This document shows positions 1 through 9,496 of a stretch of DNA of 64,000 nt, in pieces (the first letter of the stretch is position 1; each line of letters opens with the position of its first letter). The notes below the pieces were generated by a model. It worked only from the letters and a program-made list of their open reading frames with translations. It was not told where the DNA came from and did not search any database. Source of the stretch: Enterococcus wangshanyuanii (GTDB lineage: Bacteria; Bacillota; Bacilli; Lactobacillales; Enterococcaceae); the NCBI RefSeq assembly GCF_002197645.1, contig NZ_CP021874.1, positions 744,001 through 808,000 on the forward strand, read 5' to 3'. A program made the translations under genes and the position numbers.

Positions 1-1
1 T

Positions 2-622
2 GTGATAGAATCTTACAGCATTTATGGGCCTATCGCGACTTGGCACCGAATAGACTCTGAACGTATCTATTCTTCTTATATCGATCACTATAAAGGCTAC
101 TACAAATCATTGGAATATCTTTTCGATCAAGGGTATCGTTCTATTGGTCATGTTTTGGGAAATGTAAAAAACCTAAATACCAAAGCTCGTTTAAAAGCGA
201 TCGATGATTTTCATGAGGAAAAACATTTACCTATTCGTAAAAACTGGATATTTCATGAAGAAAGTAATAGTAATAACGGACAGGCGATTGCTGATTTATG
301 GCATGAAATGCCGGAAAAACCGACTGCAATGGCTTTTTATACTGATTTTGTAGCCGCAGGATTTATTTCAAGGCTACAAACATTAGGTTATTCTATTCCG
401 GAAGACGTCGCGGTGATTGGATTTGACAATAGTGAAATCAGTGATCTAATGCATATTACGACAGTCGACTATTCTATCAATCATCAGGCTGAGAATTCTT
501 TTATTTACTTGCACAATCAATTAAATAAGACACAGCTTCCTGAACGTGAAATCAAGGTCCGGCTAGTCAAAAGAAATACAGTACCAATATATGAATCAGA
601 AACAAGCCTGAAACAAAACTAA
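2..622 (+). CDS. LacI/GalR-family transcriptional regulator, C-terminal part (cut by the window edge)
   Basis: About 206 residues of the sugar-binding-type effector domain are visible. The segments 'GYRSIGHVLGN', 'PTAMAFYTDFVAAGF' and 'IPEDVAVIGFDNSEISDL' are the usual LacI-family pattern, in which the core folds like a periplasmic sugar-binding protein and the last segment precedes the effector pocket. The N-terminal helix-turn-helix is missing because the gene starts before base 1; the GTG at base 2 is probably an internal valine. A strong terminator overlaps its last codons. The ligand and target genes cannot be told, since they would lie to the left. Confidence 0.85.
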   Translation: MIESYSIYGPIATWHRIDSERIYSSYIDHYKGYYKSLEYLFDQGYRSIGHVLGNVKNLNTKARLKAIDDFHEEKHLPIRKNWIFHEESNSNNGQAIADLWHEMPEKPTAMAFYTDFVAAGFISRLQTLGYSIPEDVAVIGFDNSEISDLMHITTVDYSINHQAENSFIYLHNQLNKTQLPEREIKVRLVKRNTVPIYESETSLKQN

Positions 623-653
623 AAAACAGTTTTGTTTCAGGCTTGTTTTCTTT
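601..653 (+). terminator. Intrinsic terminator of the LacI-type gene
   Basis: A perfect 20-bp inverted repeat has its left arm at 601-620, a 7-nt loop (621-627) and its right arm at 628-647, followed by TTTCTTT. The left arm is inside the coding sequence, so the last codons of the regulator form half the stem. Confidence 0.85.
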
Positions 654-668
654 AAATCGATTTTTTAC

Positions 669-1937
669 CTACTCAACTACTTTTTTTCGTTCATTTTTTA
701 AAATAGAAATCGATTGTTTCAATGATTTCCAGACACCACCGTCACTATATACCAGTACATTCGATTTATATAACTTAGCAGAAAATAGTGTCAACAATAT
801 ACCAAAAACTACTAAAATAACTACAGAAATAACGGCTCCTGATACGCTTACCGTTTCACTTGCTAAACGAATCGGCATAATAAAAGATGAAATCAATGGA
901 ATGTAAGAAGAAACTTTGATCACAATATTTTGTGGATCAGTTGGTCCCAATGAAATGCCGATAAAGTACCCAATCATTGCGATATAAATAATTGGCTGAA
1001 CAGCTTTTGCAGTATCTTCTGGTTTAGAAACCAGGGAGCCGCATAACGCTGCCAAAACTGAATAGACTAAAACACCCAAGACAAAAAATGCTAATGTGAA
1101 AAACAAGAAGCTGCCAAAGATATTAGCTGCTGAAATCCCATCTAAGAATGTTTTGACTATTTCTAAATTCTTTAACTGTGAATACCCAATTCCGATTGCC
1201 GCAGCATATATCACAATTTGAGTTAATGCAACCAAAATTACCCCTGTCAATTTGCCGTAAAAATGGGTTTGGGCTTTTGTACTGGACAAAATGACTTCCA
1301 TGATCCGTGTCCCCTTTTCCGAAGCAATCTCCTGAGCAATGATCGATGCATAAGTGATGATAATTACCCACAAAATGATCGTGATGACAAACGACAAAAC
1401 AGATTGAATAGCTGTATTATCTTGACCAGTAGTCATCTTACCATTTTCATCAAAACTGACTTTTGTTTTTTCGAAATTTGCGGGCTGACTTAGACTAGAT
1501 ACTTGTTCAGCAGTCAGATTCAGCTTACTTGCATTAAGTGAGGACTGTAATCCATTGAGCATTTGGCTCATCATCAATTCTGTCGTAGTTCCTAGGGAAG
1601 ATTCAACGTATAATTTCCCTTGAATCTGTTCTTCTTTTGTGTCGAGTACAAGAAATGCATCGATATCTTTCTTTTTCAATTGCTTTTCTGCAGCCTTTTG
1701 TGACTCAACAACTTTGAATGTATACTCATCACTTTTAGACTGTGCGAGTTGCTCTGCCAATACTTGGTTATCTGATACAAGTCCAACTTTTGTATCCTCA
1801 GAAAAACCACCAGCAAGTGAGCCGGCAATATAGATGATCCCCATCACTAAAAACGGCACTAAAATCATAATTACAAAAGAAACGGATTTTACATTCTTTT
1901 TATACACATCGCTTGCTATAATCCAAAATTTACTCAT
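669..1937 (-). CDS. ABC-2 type transporter permease (NatB/YhaP-like)
   Basis: Membrane subunit of an exporter. One N-terminal membrane segment (about residues 18-42) is followed by an extracytoplasmic domain of roughly 150 residues and a C-terminal cluster of five or six hydrophobic helices, the layout of ABC-2 permeases of the NatB/YhaP group. I place the start at ATG 1937, which has AGGTGA upstream and overlaps the ATPase stop by 8 nt (translational coupling); a GTG three codons earlier (1946) is in frame. It is the last gene of the padR operon. The substrate is unknown; relatives have been linked to sodium or peptide/drug efflux. Confidence 0.85.
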   Translation of the reverse strand: MSKFWIIASDVYKKNVKSVSFVIMILVPFLVMGIIYIAGSLAGGFSEDTKVGLVSDNQVLAEQLAQSKSDEYTFKVVESQKAAEKQLKKKDIDAFLVLDTKEEQIQGKLYVESSLGTTTELMMSQMLNGLQSSLNASKLNLTAEQVSSLSQPANFEKTKVSFDENGKMTTGQDNTAIQSVLSFVITIILWVIIITYASIIAQEIASEKGTRIMEVILSSTKAQTHFYGKLTGVILVALTQIVIYAAAIGIGYSQLKNLEIVKTFLDGISAANIFGSFLFFTLAFFVLGVLVYSVLAALCGSLVSKPEDTAKAVQPIIYIAMIGYFIGISLGPTDPQNIVIKVSSYIPLISSFIMPIRLASETVSVSGAVISVVILVVFGILLTLFSAKLYKSNVLVYSDGGVWKSLKQSISILKNERKKVVE

Positions 1938-2829
1938 TTGGTTCACCTGCTTTCATTTTGAAAATCTCCTCTAACGTCGGCGGCTGTTGATTGAACATCG
2001 GAATATACCCAAATTGAGTCGCACGTGCAAAAATTTCTTCGCCTGCTTTTGGATCTTCCAAAGTTACTTCGACCATTCCATCACTGCGCTTAACCGCTGT
2101 TTTAACCCCATCTATTGCAAGGACATCCGCAGGTTCCAATGGTGATTCTAAGAAAACTTTAGTACGGCCAAAACTTTCGCGAATGTCATGAACCTTCCCA
2201 TTCAACACCATTTTCCCACTACGCAACATCACTAAATGGTCACAGATTTTCTCAACATTATCCATATTATGACTAGAAAAAATGACACAGGATCCTTTTT
2301 CCTTCAGTGCAAGAATCCCGTCTTTTAAAAGCTCAGCATTCACAGGATCCAATCCGCTAAAAGGTTCATCTAAAATGACCAGTTTTGGCTCATGGATCAA
2401 CGTTGCGATCAATTGGACTTTTTGCTGATTTCCTTTGGAAAGTGATTTTACTTTATCGGTTTTCTTTCCTTTGACTTTGAATTTTTCCATCCATTCATCG
2501 ATCTTAGGTTCGATTTCTTTTTTTGTTTTACCCCTCAATTCTGCAAAATAAATCAACTGATCCTGAATTGAAATCTTGGGATATAATCCTCTTTCTTCTG
2601 GCAGATACCCAATATCGTTATAATCTTTCCCGCTTAGTGAGTGACCATTCCAAAGCACCGTTCCGCTGTCTTGCGATAAAAAATCTAAAATCAACCGAAA
2701 CGTTGTAGTCTTTCCTGCACCATTTTGACCAATCAGTCCAAGGATTTTTCCGTCCGGAATTTCAAAAGTAATATCATCTACAGCTGTATAATCCCCAAAC
2801 GTTTTGACTAAATTTCTAACTTCTAACAT
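1930..2829 (-). CDS. ABC transporter ATP-binding protein (NatA/YhaQ-like)
   Basis: ATPase partner of the adjacent permease. Walker A 'GQNGAGKTT', signature 'LSKGNQQKVQL', Walker B 'LVILDEPFSGLDP' and the switch histidine in 'IFSSHNM' are all present, followed by a C-terminal extension of about 80 residues usual for this exporter class. ATG 2829 is preferred because GGGAGG lies 7 nt before it; an in-frame ATG at 2850 lacks such a site. The signature reads LSKGN rather than LSGGQ, a common variant in the NatA group. Expressed downstream of padR and the DUF2812 gene. Confidence 0.9.
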   Translation of the reverse strand: MLEVRNLVKTFGDYTAVDDITFEIPDGKILGLIGQNGAGKTTTFRLILDFLSQDSGTVLWNGHSLSGKDYNDIGYLPEERGLYPKISIQDQLIYFAELRGKTKKEIEPKIDEWMEKFKVKGKKTDKVKSLSKGNQQKVQLIATLIHEPKLVILDEPFSGLDPVNAELLKDGILALKEKGSCVIFSSHNMDNVEKICDHLVMLRSGKMVLNGKVHDIRESFGRTKVFLESPLEPADVLAIDGVKTAVKRSDGMVEVTLEDPKAGEEIFARATQFGYIPMFNQQPPTLEEIFKMKAGEPNE

Positions 2830-2880
2830 TTTCCAGCCTCCCATTTTCATATTAATTTATTTGGTAACTAACTAATCCAC

Positions 2881-3573
2881 TCAATAAATTGTTTCTCCTA
2901 AAATCAGACTAATCATGACACCCAAAACAAAGCCAATTGCTCCTAAAAATAAAGAATCTCTCATCACCTTTTGTCGTTTAGCAAAACGTTCAGGATGATT
3001 ATAGTATTTAGTTCGATCCCTATAGAATACCAGAGAAAATAGCACACTGACTACAACCCCTAGTGGCAGTGCAACAAAAAACATACCCACAAACGTAAGG
3101 ACTATTCGAAATATCGAATTAGCAAGGATCAGATTGTTCGTCTCCTTTGTATATAAAAGTATCCCTAAAAGAATGAGACCTATAGGAAAATAGATCCAAA
3201 AATTTCTTAGCATCCAAAGCCATTCTTTTTTCATTCGCAGCCAATAACTCTCTGGGTCTGAGTATATCGTCGGTGTATCGAGTTCCGCTTTAAAATAAAA
3301 ATATTTATTTTTGTAATTCGTAATATTTTCCCAGCCTGCTTGCGCATAAATCACCAAATATTCAGACAATTCTTCTTTCGAACCATCAAAAAAATCAACG
3401 GAAAAATTCTTTTGTTCTGGTTCCCCCTTTTCAAAAACCAAAAACCCCAACTGATTCATTTTTCTAAAAAGCCAACCTTCTTCAGCCATTTTTTTTAAGA
3501 TTTGCATTTCTTTCTCAGGATAAAATGCTACTCCTCTAGAAAAAATGTACTTTTTCTTCCTAACCATCTTCAT
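2881..3573 (-). CDS. DUF2812 domain membrane protein
   Basis: Protein of 230 aa with a soluble N-terminal DUF2812-like domain (about residues 10-100, with 'ILKKMAEEGWLFRKM' and 'AGWENI') and three or four hydrophobic segments after residue 125. DUF2812 proteins are typically encoded just after a PadR regulator, as here: the ATG follows the padR stop directly (TGAATG) with GGGAGA as ribosome site. Their role is unknown; they are thought to act with the regulator or the linked transporter. Cell membrane location is inferred from the helices. Confidence 0.8.
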   Translation of the reverse strand: MKMVRKKKYIFSRGVAFYPEKEMQILKKMAEEGWLFRKMNQLGFLVFEKGEPEQKNFSVDFFDGSKEELSEYLVIYAQAGWENITNYKNKYFYFKAELDTPTIYSDPESYWLRMKKEWLWMLRNFWIYFPIGLILLGILLYTKETNNLILANSIFRIVLTFVGMFFVALPLGVVVSVLFSLVFYRDRTKYYNHPERFAKRQKVMRDSLFLGAIGFVLGVMISLILGETIY

Positions 3574-3882
3574 TCATTCTCCCTTTTTTGCTAATAGACG
3601 ACTTCCAGCTTGATACAGAAGTTTTCGTCGTTCTATATCTTGCTCTAAGGCATTTCTTCCTTTATCAGTGATCAAGTAAATCTTTTTCCGATCATTGCTT
3701 TCCTCTAATGAAATATACTTACTTGTTTGTAATTTTTTTAAGATCGTATACATGCTTGCTGGACCAATTACAACTTGACCATTTGTTAAAAGATTCACTT
3801 CTTTCATGATAGCATAGCCATGCTGCGGTTTTAATAATGCTAACAGAATCAAATAGGTAGAGTCTGTCAATGTTTCTTCCAT
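3574..3882 (-). CDS. PadR-family transcriptional regulator
   Basis: A 102-aa winged-helix protein of the short PadR type. 'LILLALLKPQHGYAIMKEV' is the recognition-domain start, 'IGPASMYTILKKLQ' the DNA-reading helix, and 'DRKKIYLITDKGRNAL' the wing. PadR proteins repress their own operon and are released by small molecules, often drugs or cell-envelope stress. It leads an operon with the DUF2812 protein and an ABC exporter, and two adjacent palindromes sit between its promoter and start, which fits autorepression. GGAG precedes the ATG. Confidence 0.9.
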   Translation of the reverse strand: MEETLTDSTYLILLALLKPQHGYAIMKEVNLLTNGQVVIGPASMYTILKKLQTSKYISLEESNDRKKIYLITDKGRNALEQDIERRKLLYQAGSRLLAKKGE

Positions 3883-3897
3883 GGTGCTCCGCCCCTT

Positions 3898-3930
3898 TAT
3901 ATCGCCAAGCGATATATCATATAATGATAT
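3898..3930 (-). promoter_or_regulatory. Probable PadR operator: two adjoining palindromes
   Basis: Palindrome 1 is TATATCGC-caa-GCGATATA (3898-3916). Palindrome 2 is ATATCAT-ata-ATGATAT (3914-3930). Both have 7-8 bp arms and a 3-nt spacer, overlap each other by 3 bp, and cover the -10 element and transcription start. This is a typical position for an autorepressor; the binding protein is inferred. Confidence 0.6.
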
Positions 3931-3957
3931 AGTATCGTTTATTATTTCCTATGTCAA
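3929..3957 (-). promoter_or_regulatory. Promoter of the padR operon
   Basis: On the minus strand TTGACA (3957-3952) is followed after 17 nt by TACTAT (3934-3929). It is near consensus and lies about 50 nt upstream of the padR ATG. Confidence 0.75.
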
Positions 3958-3984
3958 TTGTTTTTTCATTTCCTTCCATAATAA

Positions 3985-4029
3985 AAAGAGCTTAGAATAT
4001 AGCTTGTCTAGCAATATCCTAAGCTCTTT
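3985..4029 (-). terminator. Intrinsic terminator after uvrC
   Basis: Arms AAAGAGCTTAG (3985-3995) and CTAAGCTCTTT (4019-4029). Read on the minus strand the stem is followed by TTTTTAT. Confidence 0.8.
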
Positions 4030-4083
4030 AAATCTAGATAAATAGTGGAAACAAAAGCAGTATTGTGCCCATTTTCGAATCAA

Positions 4084-5868
4084 TCACTGCTCTTCCTTTT
4101 CATGTAAATAGTCATAGACATTTTTAGCCACGTTTTTGGGCAAACCAGAAGCAATCAATTCTTCGACACTTGCTGCAGTAATGTTTTTTAAGGATTTGAA
4201 CTGTTTTAACAGTTCTTTTTTTCGTTTGGGTCCTAAGCCTTCTATCCCGTCTAAGCGTGAAGCAAAACTATTTTTACTTCGCAACTGGCGATGGAACGTG
4301 ATCGCAAATCGATGGACCTCGTCTTGAATCCGCTGTAGTAAAAAGAATTCTTGAGAATTTCTTTCTAAAGGAACGATCTCTAGTTCGGGTCCGAAAAGTA
4401 GCTCACTTGTCTTATGCTTATCATTTTTCGCCAATCCTGCAATCGGAATATCCAACCCTAGCTGATTATCCAACACTTCTCTAGCAGCATCTACCTGACC
4501 TTTCCCACCATCGATCACAATCAAGTCCGGGAATGGCAAGTCTTCTTTCAAAACGCGGGAATATCGGCGATAGATAACCTCCCGCATCGATGCATAATCA
4601 TCGGGCCCTTTGACAGTTTTGATCTTGTATTTTCGATATTCTTTTTTATCCGGTCGGCCATCGATAAAAACGACCATTGCAGAAACTGGATCTGTTCCCA
4701 TGATATTAGAGTTATCAAATGCTTCGATTCGCACAGGTGCAGGGATGTTCATAGCATTTCCCAGTTTTTCAACTGCGCCGATCGTCCGTTCTTGTTTTCT
4801 CACGATCAAGTCAAATTTTTCCTGTAATGCAACTGTGGCGTTTTTTCCAGCAAGCTTGACAAGCTTTTTCTTTTCCCCGCGCTGAGGCTGTATGACTTTC
4901 GTTGAAAGCATTGCTTCTACACTTTCAATATCGATGTTATCAGGAATCAACACTTCTTTTGGAATAAAGTGCTCATTTTCTTGATAGAACTGCCCAATAA
5001 AAGTTAAAAAGTCTTCCTCTTCTTCATTATAGAAAGGAAAAATCGAGACATCCCGTTCGATCAGTTTGCCTCGGCGCACAAAAAAGACTTGCACACACAT
5101 CCAGCCTTTGTCCACTGAATAGCCAAAAATATCACGATCCACTAAATCTGCATTGGTCATTTTTTGACGCGTCATCACAGTCTCAATTGCTTTGATCTGG
5201 TCGCGATATTCTGCTGCTTTTTCAAATTCCATACTTTCGGCAGCAGCATCCATTTTCTGTTGAAGCTCCTCTTGAATCGCGGGATGTCCGCCATTTAAGA
5301 AACTTTTGATTTCCCCAACCATTTCTTTATATGTCGATTTAGGAATGTCAAATACACAAGGAGCTAAGCATTGCCCCATATGATAATAGAGACAAACTTC
5401 CTTTGGCAGTACACGGCATTTTCTTAAAGGAAACAAACGATCCAACAAACGTTTTGTTTCATTCGCGGCACCGACATCCGGGTAGGGACCAAAATAGAGA
5501 GCCTTATCTTTCACCACTTTACGAGTAATCAGTAAACGCGGGTATTCTTCATTTGTGATCTTGATAAAAGGATAACTCTTATCATCTTTCAGCATGATAT
5601 TATACTTAGGATCATTCTTGTGGATCAAATTGATTTCCAGTAATAGTGCCTCTATATTTGATTCTGTTACAATATATTCAAAGTCTTCGATTTCACTGAC
5701 AAGCCGTTCTGTTTTTGTATCATGACTGCCAGTAAAATAAGAGCGAACACGATTTTTTAAAACTTTTGCTTTCCCAACATAAATAATGGTGCCGTTTTTG
5801 TCTTTCATCAAATAACAGCCCGGCTGGTCAGGAAGCAATGCTAATTTATTTCTGATTCGTTCGTTCAT
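4084..5868 (-). CDS. uvrC: Excinuclease ABC subunit UvrC
   Basis: Makes the two incisions around DNA lesions in UvrAB-directed nucleotide excision repair. The 594-aa protein has the family's normal length. Domains: GIY-YIG endonuclease at residues ~15-90 ('[20 protein letters not shown]'), a cysteine-containing middle part, UVR motif (~200-235), RNase H-like C-terminal nuclease ('[10 protein letters not shown]', '[11 protein letters not shown]') and tandem helix-hairpin-helix at the end ('[16 protein letters not shown]'). It lies just downstream of trxA but separated by two terminators, and has its own extended -10 promoter. Confidence 0.97.
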   Translation of the reverse strand: MNERIRNKLALLPDQPGCYLMKDKNGTIIYVGKAKVLKNRVRSYFTGSHDTKTERLVSEIEDFEYIVTESNIEALLLEINLIHKNDPKYNIMLKDDKSYPFIKITNEEYPRLLITRKVVKDKALYFGPYPDVGAANETKRLLDRLFPLRKCRVLPKEVCLYYHMGQCLAPCVFDIPKSTYKEMVGEIKSFLNGGHPAIQEELQQKMDAAAESMEFEKAAEYRDQIKAIETVMTRQKMTNADLVDRDIFGYSVDKGWMCVQVFFVRRGKLIERDVSIFPFYNEEEEDFLTFIGQFYQENEHFIPKEVLIPDNIDIESVEAMLSTKVIQPQRGEKKKLVKLAGKNATVALQEKFDLIVRKQERTIGAVEKLGNAMNIPAPVRIEAFDNSNIMGTDPVSAMVVFIDGRPDKKEYRKYKIKTVKGPDDYASMREVIYRRYSRVLKEDLPFPDLIVIDGGKGQVDAAREVLDNQLGLDIPIAGLAKNDKHKTSELLFGPELEIVPLERNSQEFFLLQRIQDEVHRFAITFHRQLRSKNSFASRLDGIEGLGPKRKKELLKQFKSLKNITAASVEELIASGLPKNVAKNVYDYLHEKEEQ

Positions 5869-5900
5869 AATACTTCCCTTCTCTTTCTTTGATAAAGTTT

Positions 5901-5906
5901 ATTATA
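5901..5906 (-). promoter_or_regulatory. Extended -10 promoter of uvrC
   Basis: TATAAT on the minus strand preceded by TGG (extended -10), about 35 nt before the uvrC ATG. No good -35 box is visible. Confidence 0.55.
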
Positions 5907-5934
5907 CCATTTTCTCAAGCGTTAGACAGAAAAA

Positions 5935-5975
5935 AGGTGAGTCAGATAAAACTTTCAGTCTTATCTCATTCACCT
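5935..5975 (-). terminator. Second terminator after trxA
   Basis: AGGTGA/TCACCT with an inner AGATAA/TTATCT stem. On the minus strand it is followed by TTTTTTC. It stands about 20 bp beyond the first trxA terminator, giving a tandem stop. Confidence 0.75.
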
Positions 5976-5993
5976 AGTTTGCTCACTTAAAAA

Positions 5994-6023
5994 AGCTGAG
6001 ACGAAAAATCATTCGCCTCAACT
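5994..6023 (-). terminator. First terminator after trxA
   Basis: AGTTGAG...CTCAGCT stem with an inner CGAA/TTCG pair. On the minus strand the stem runs into TTTTTT. Confidence 0.75.
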
Positions 6024-6032
6024 TTTTGCTTT

Positions 6033-6347
6033 TTATAAATATTTTTCGATCAATGTACGTAATTGTTCTTTTGAGTGTACTCCGACTGCCTTTTCTACAA
6101 CTTCGCCATCTTTTTTCAAAAGAAGCGTTGGAATACTCATGATACCAAATGAAGCAGGTGTTTCTGGATTTTCATCCACGTCCATTTTTGCGATTTTCAA
6201 TTCGCTTTCATCATATTCTTCACTTAGTTGTTCTAAAATCGGTGCCTGCATGCGACAAGGTCCACACCACGTTGCCCAAAAATCGATCAATACAAGACCG
6301 TTATCTGTTTCTGCTGCAAATTCTTTATCTGTAATTACTTGTGTCAT
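6033..6347 (-). CDS. trxA: Thioredoxin
   Basis: General protein disulfide reductase of the cytoplasm, recycled by thioredoxin reductase. The protein has 104 aa with the active site 'WCGPC' at residues ~28-32, the buried aspartate in 'LIDFWA' and the cis-proline in 'IMSIPTLL', so it should be functional. It is preceded by a good ribosome site (AGGAGG) and an extended -10 promoter, and is followed by two terminators, so it looks monocistronic between mutS2 and uvrC. Confidence 0.97.
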   Translation of the reverse strand: MTQVITDKEFAAETDNGLVLIDFWATWCGPCRMQAPILEQLSEEYDESELKIAKMDVDENPETPASFGIMSIPTLLLKKDGEVVEKAVGVHSKEQLRTLIEKYL

Positions 6348-6379
6348 TTGATTTACCTCCTACTTTTACTTCTATTGTG

Positions 6380-6385
6380 ATTATA
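6380..6385 (-). promoter_or_regulatory. Extended -10 promoter of trxA
   Basis: TATAAT preceded by TGC on the minus strand, about 33 nt from the trxA start. No clear -35 box. Confidence 0.5.
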
Positions 6386-6435
6386 GCACTTATTGATTTA
6401 TCCGACTAGTTTTCTGCTTACTAAAGGTAAGTACA

Positions 6436-8802
6436 CTATTTGAATTTAACGATGGTTGCTCCGTTACCGCCCTGATTCCCCGGTGCAAATTCAAATCCGC
6501 TCACACTGCGGTGGTTCTTAAGATACTCGGTGATACCTGTCCGTAATGCCCCAGTCCCTTTTCCATGAACGATCGTGACTTGCGGATAACCAGCTAGAAT
6601 AGCTGCATCTAAATACTGATCGACTTCCGCCAAAGCTTCCTCATAACGTTTGCCTCGCAGATCCAGCTGATTCGGTACATGACTGCTTTGACTTGAACGA
6701 ACAGCTGTTACTCGCTGTTTTGGTTCTTTTTCCGGTGCTACTGGTGTCATGTCACTTTCATTCACAGCCATTTTCAAGATCCCCAGCTGTACTTGCCATT
6801 CTTGAGCACTAGTCTTACGAATCAGGGTTCCTCGCTGACCGTACGTGTTAACGATAACTTCATCACCCGCTTTTAACTGCTTCTGCTCTTTCGCTTTTTT
6901 TAGTACTTTATTTTTTTCTAAACGGGTTTCTTCTTGATGGAGCTGTGACAGCTTAGTTTTGGCATCGATCAGCTGATGCTCTTTGACACCTCCTTGATTG
7001 CCGCTCGTTAACTGCATTTTACGAATATCTGAAATGATATCTGCTGCTTGTTCCTCCGCTTCGGAGACAAGGTGATTCGCTTTTTTGCGAGCTTTCGCCA
7101 TCTCTTTTTCACGTTCATCAAAGAAATAAGCATAAGCTTCCTTCAATTCTTTGTATAAACGCTCTGATTCATCGACATAGTGACGAACTTCCAAATACTC
7201 GGTTTCCGCCATCTTTCGGCGATTTTCTAAATCAGCGATCATTTCGTTTAGATCCTGACTTTCCCCATCCATAATATGTTTAGCTTCATCGATGATCGTT
7301 TGATCTAAACCTAATCGTTTAGAAATTTCGAATGCATTACTTCTTCCTGGAACTCCGATCAATAAACGATAAGTTGGACTCAATGTATCCACATCAAATT
7401 CCATACTGGCATTGATCGTACCTGCTCGATTATAGCCGTAAACTTTCAGTTCAGGATAATGAGTCGTCGCCATGACATAGGCACTTTTACTGCCTAATGC
7501 ATCTAAAATCGAGATAGCCAACGCTGCACCTTCCTGCGGATCGGTACCTGCTCCAAGCTCGTCAAAAAGAACAAGGCTATGATTGTCTACTTTTTCTAAA
7601 ACACTGACAATATTTGTCATATGTGAAGAGAACGTACTTAAGCTTTGCTCGATCGATTGTTCATCACCTATATCTGCAAAGACCTCGTCAAAAATACCCA
7701 TGCGACTTTCTTCACCTGCCGGAATCGGCAAACCAGATTGTCCCATCAACTGCAGCAGACCTAAGGTTTTCAGCGTGATCGTCTTTCCTCCAGTATTAGG
7801 TCCAGTAATGACAATTGCCTGATAATCCTGTCCAATCATAATATCGTTAGGTACGGCTTTTTCCTGATCTAACAAAGGATGTCTTGCCTGTTTAAAATAA
7901 ATATCATTCTCCTTGCTGATTTCAGGAACAACAGCCTTGAGCTCTTTACCAAAACGAGCCTTCGCATTGGCAAAATCAAATTTCCCGATCACATAAGCAT
8001 TATGCAAAATGTCATTGCGGTGCGGAACTAATTCTGCGGAAAGCTCTGACAAGATTCGTTCAATTTCATTGCGTTCCGCAATTTGATGCTGGCGTAAGCG
8101 GTTGTTCAGTTCTACGATTTGTTTTGGCTCGATAAATAAGGTTTGACCTGAAGAGCTTTGATCGTGGACAACTCCACCGAATACGCTTTTATATTCTTGT
8201 TTCACAGGAATAACATACCGTTCATTTCGCATTGTAACGATCGAATCACTTAAATATTTCGCATTTTTTCCTCTGACGATTCCATCTAACTGCTCACGGA
8301 TCGTTTGCTCACTTTTACGGATATTATTGCGAATGATCTTTAAATCTTCTGACGCTTCGTCTGTGACACGGCCATCTTCATCGATCGATTCCTTTAAGCG
8401 CCGACTTAATTCAGGTAATACGACTAACTGTTCGATCCATGAATATAGACGTAATAATTCAATTTCGCTGTCCTCTAAATCATTGAAAAAACGAATGACC
8501 TCAGAGGTTGTTGAAAGTACTCGACCGACCTGTGCTAATTCTAAACCGTTCAAATCCGCACCGATTTCGATTCTTTTCATGTGAGGACGAATATTTTCCA
8601 ACTTAGGAATCGGTATACCACCGCGCAGTCGTTGGATTTTTAAACCATCTTCGGTTTCTTCCAGCCAAGCTTGGATCGTTAAGGCATCATTGATCGGAGC
8701 TAACTGTTCGACTTCTTCTAGTCCTTGAGCTGTAACTATATATTGGGCAAGCATTTGTTTGACCTTATCAAAACCTAAGGTTGTTAAAATACGTGCATTC
8801 AT
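6436..8802 (-). CDS. mutS2: Endonuclease MutS2
   Basis: MutS-like ATPase; relatives act on recombination intermediates or rescue collided ribosomes. The 788-aa length is typical. Seen: coiled-coil lever region up to residue ~310, Walker A 'ITGPNTGGKTITLK' (~335), Walker B 'LVLFDELGAGTDP' (~410), a long charged coiled coil (~515-630), and the C-terminal Smr nuclease domain with 'LDLRGKRYEEAL' and 'IVHGKGTGALR'. The mismatch-recognition domain of MutS is absent, as expected. Probably in one transcript with zapA and cvpA. Confidence 0.96.
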   Translation of the reverse strand: MNARILTTLGFDKVKQMLAQYIVTAQGLEEVEQLAPINDALTIQAWLEETEDGLKIQRLRGGIPIPKLENIRPHMKRIEIGADLNGLELAQVGRVLSTTSEVIRFFNDLEDSEIELLRLYSWIEQLVVLPELSRRLKESIDEDGRVTDEASEDLKIIRNNIRKSEQTIREQLDGIVRGKNAKYLSDSIVTMRNERYVIPVKQEYKSVFGGVVHDQSSSGQTLFIEPKQIVELNNRLRQHQIAERNEIERILSELSAELVPHRNDILHNAYVIGKFDFANAKARFGKELKAVVPEISKENDIYFKQARHPLLDQEKAVPNDIMIGQDYQAIVITGPNTGGKTITLKTLGLLQLMGQSGLPIPAGEESRMGIFDEVFADIGDEQSIEQSLSTFSSHMTNIVSVLEKVDNHSLVLFDELGAGTDPQEGAALAISILDALGSKSAYVMATTHYPELKVYGYNRAGTINASMEFDVDTLSPTYRLLIGVPGRSNAFEISKRLGLDQTIIDEAKHIMDGESQDLNEMIADLENRRKMAETEYLEVRHYVDESERLYKELKEAYAYFFDEREKEMAKARKKANHLVSEAEEQAADIISDIRKMQLTSGNQGGVKEHQLIDAKTKLSQLHQEETRLEKNKVLKKAKEQKQLKAGDEVIVNTYGQRGTLIRKTSAQEWQVQLGILKMAVNESDMTPVAPEKEPKQRVTAVRSSQSSHVPNQLDLRGKRYEEALAEVDQYLDAAILAGYPQVTIVHGKGTGALRTGITEYLKNHRSVSGFEFAPGNQGGNGATIVKFK

Positions 8803-8930
8803 TGATGTTCACCTTCTATTCTTCTCTTTTTACTGTAAAACGTGAAGCAGGCAAACAATAACTGATTCAGCATTGAAACAAGTTATGTTTACCTTCATTC
8901 TCTACCTCTATACAGATGTTTCTTTATTCA

Positions 8931-9479
8931 TTATTTGATCATTTGCTCGACCCATAAACTATAGATCTGTTTGGAAAATATCGGTGTATCTTTAACAATA
9001 AATTGAGCTAGTCCACTATTTTTGAACTGATTTTGAACGGCATCGACAGGAAGCATCGAAACAGTATACAGCACTAAAAAGACACCGATATACACAACAA
9101 TCAAATTCAATAGTCCTCCTGCCAAACCATTCGCTTGCTTTAGTACAGGTAAAAATGTCAGCGCATGGGCAAAAATCGCTAAAAATCGAACGACTAGCCA
9201 ACCAGCTATCATAATCATTAAAAAGGCAACTGCACCATAAAACGCTTGATCTAAGTCCAACGTCAACTTTTGATTAAAGAATAATAGTTTGGTCTCTTCT
9301 GTTGGTGAAGGATAAGGAATATATAATTCTAAATGAGACGCTAAGCTCTTATAATTAGATTTTGCAATCAGATACGTACAAAGATAACCGAATGTATACA
9401 AAATCTGCAAAACCAAGCCACGTCTTGAACCAGTGTAGTAACCGATCGCCAGTATTACTAAAATGAGTAATGTTAACAT
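8931..9479 (-). CDS. CvpA family membrane protein
   Basis: A 182-aa protein with four hydrophobic helices; the first begins at residue 2 ('LTLLILVILAIGYYTG'), followed by 'SRRGLVLQILYTFGYL', the CvpA-type start. CvpA homologues are needed for colicin V production in E. coli; in Firmicutes the gene usually sits between zapA and mutS2, as here, and its function is not established. Spacing of 17 nt to zapA suggests one operon. Confidence 0.85.
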   Translation of the reverse strand: MLTLLILVILAIGYYTGSRRGLVLQILYTFGYLCTYLIAKSNYKSLASHLELYIPYPSPTEETKLLFFNQKLTLDLDQAFYGAVAFLMIMIAGWLVVRFLAIFAHALTFLPVLKQANGLAGGLLNLIVVYIGVFLVLYTVSMLPVDAVQNQFKNSGLAQFIVKDTPIFSKQIYSLWVEQMIK

Positions 9480-9496
9480 CCTGTCATCCTTTCAGA

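Noticed and set aside
1123..1371. Antisense open frames inside the permease and many other genes
   Set aside because: They are shadows of well-supported genes on the other strand or in another frame, without ribosome sites or family features.
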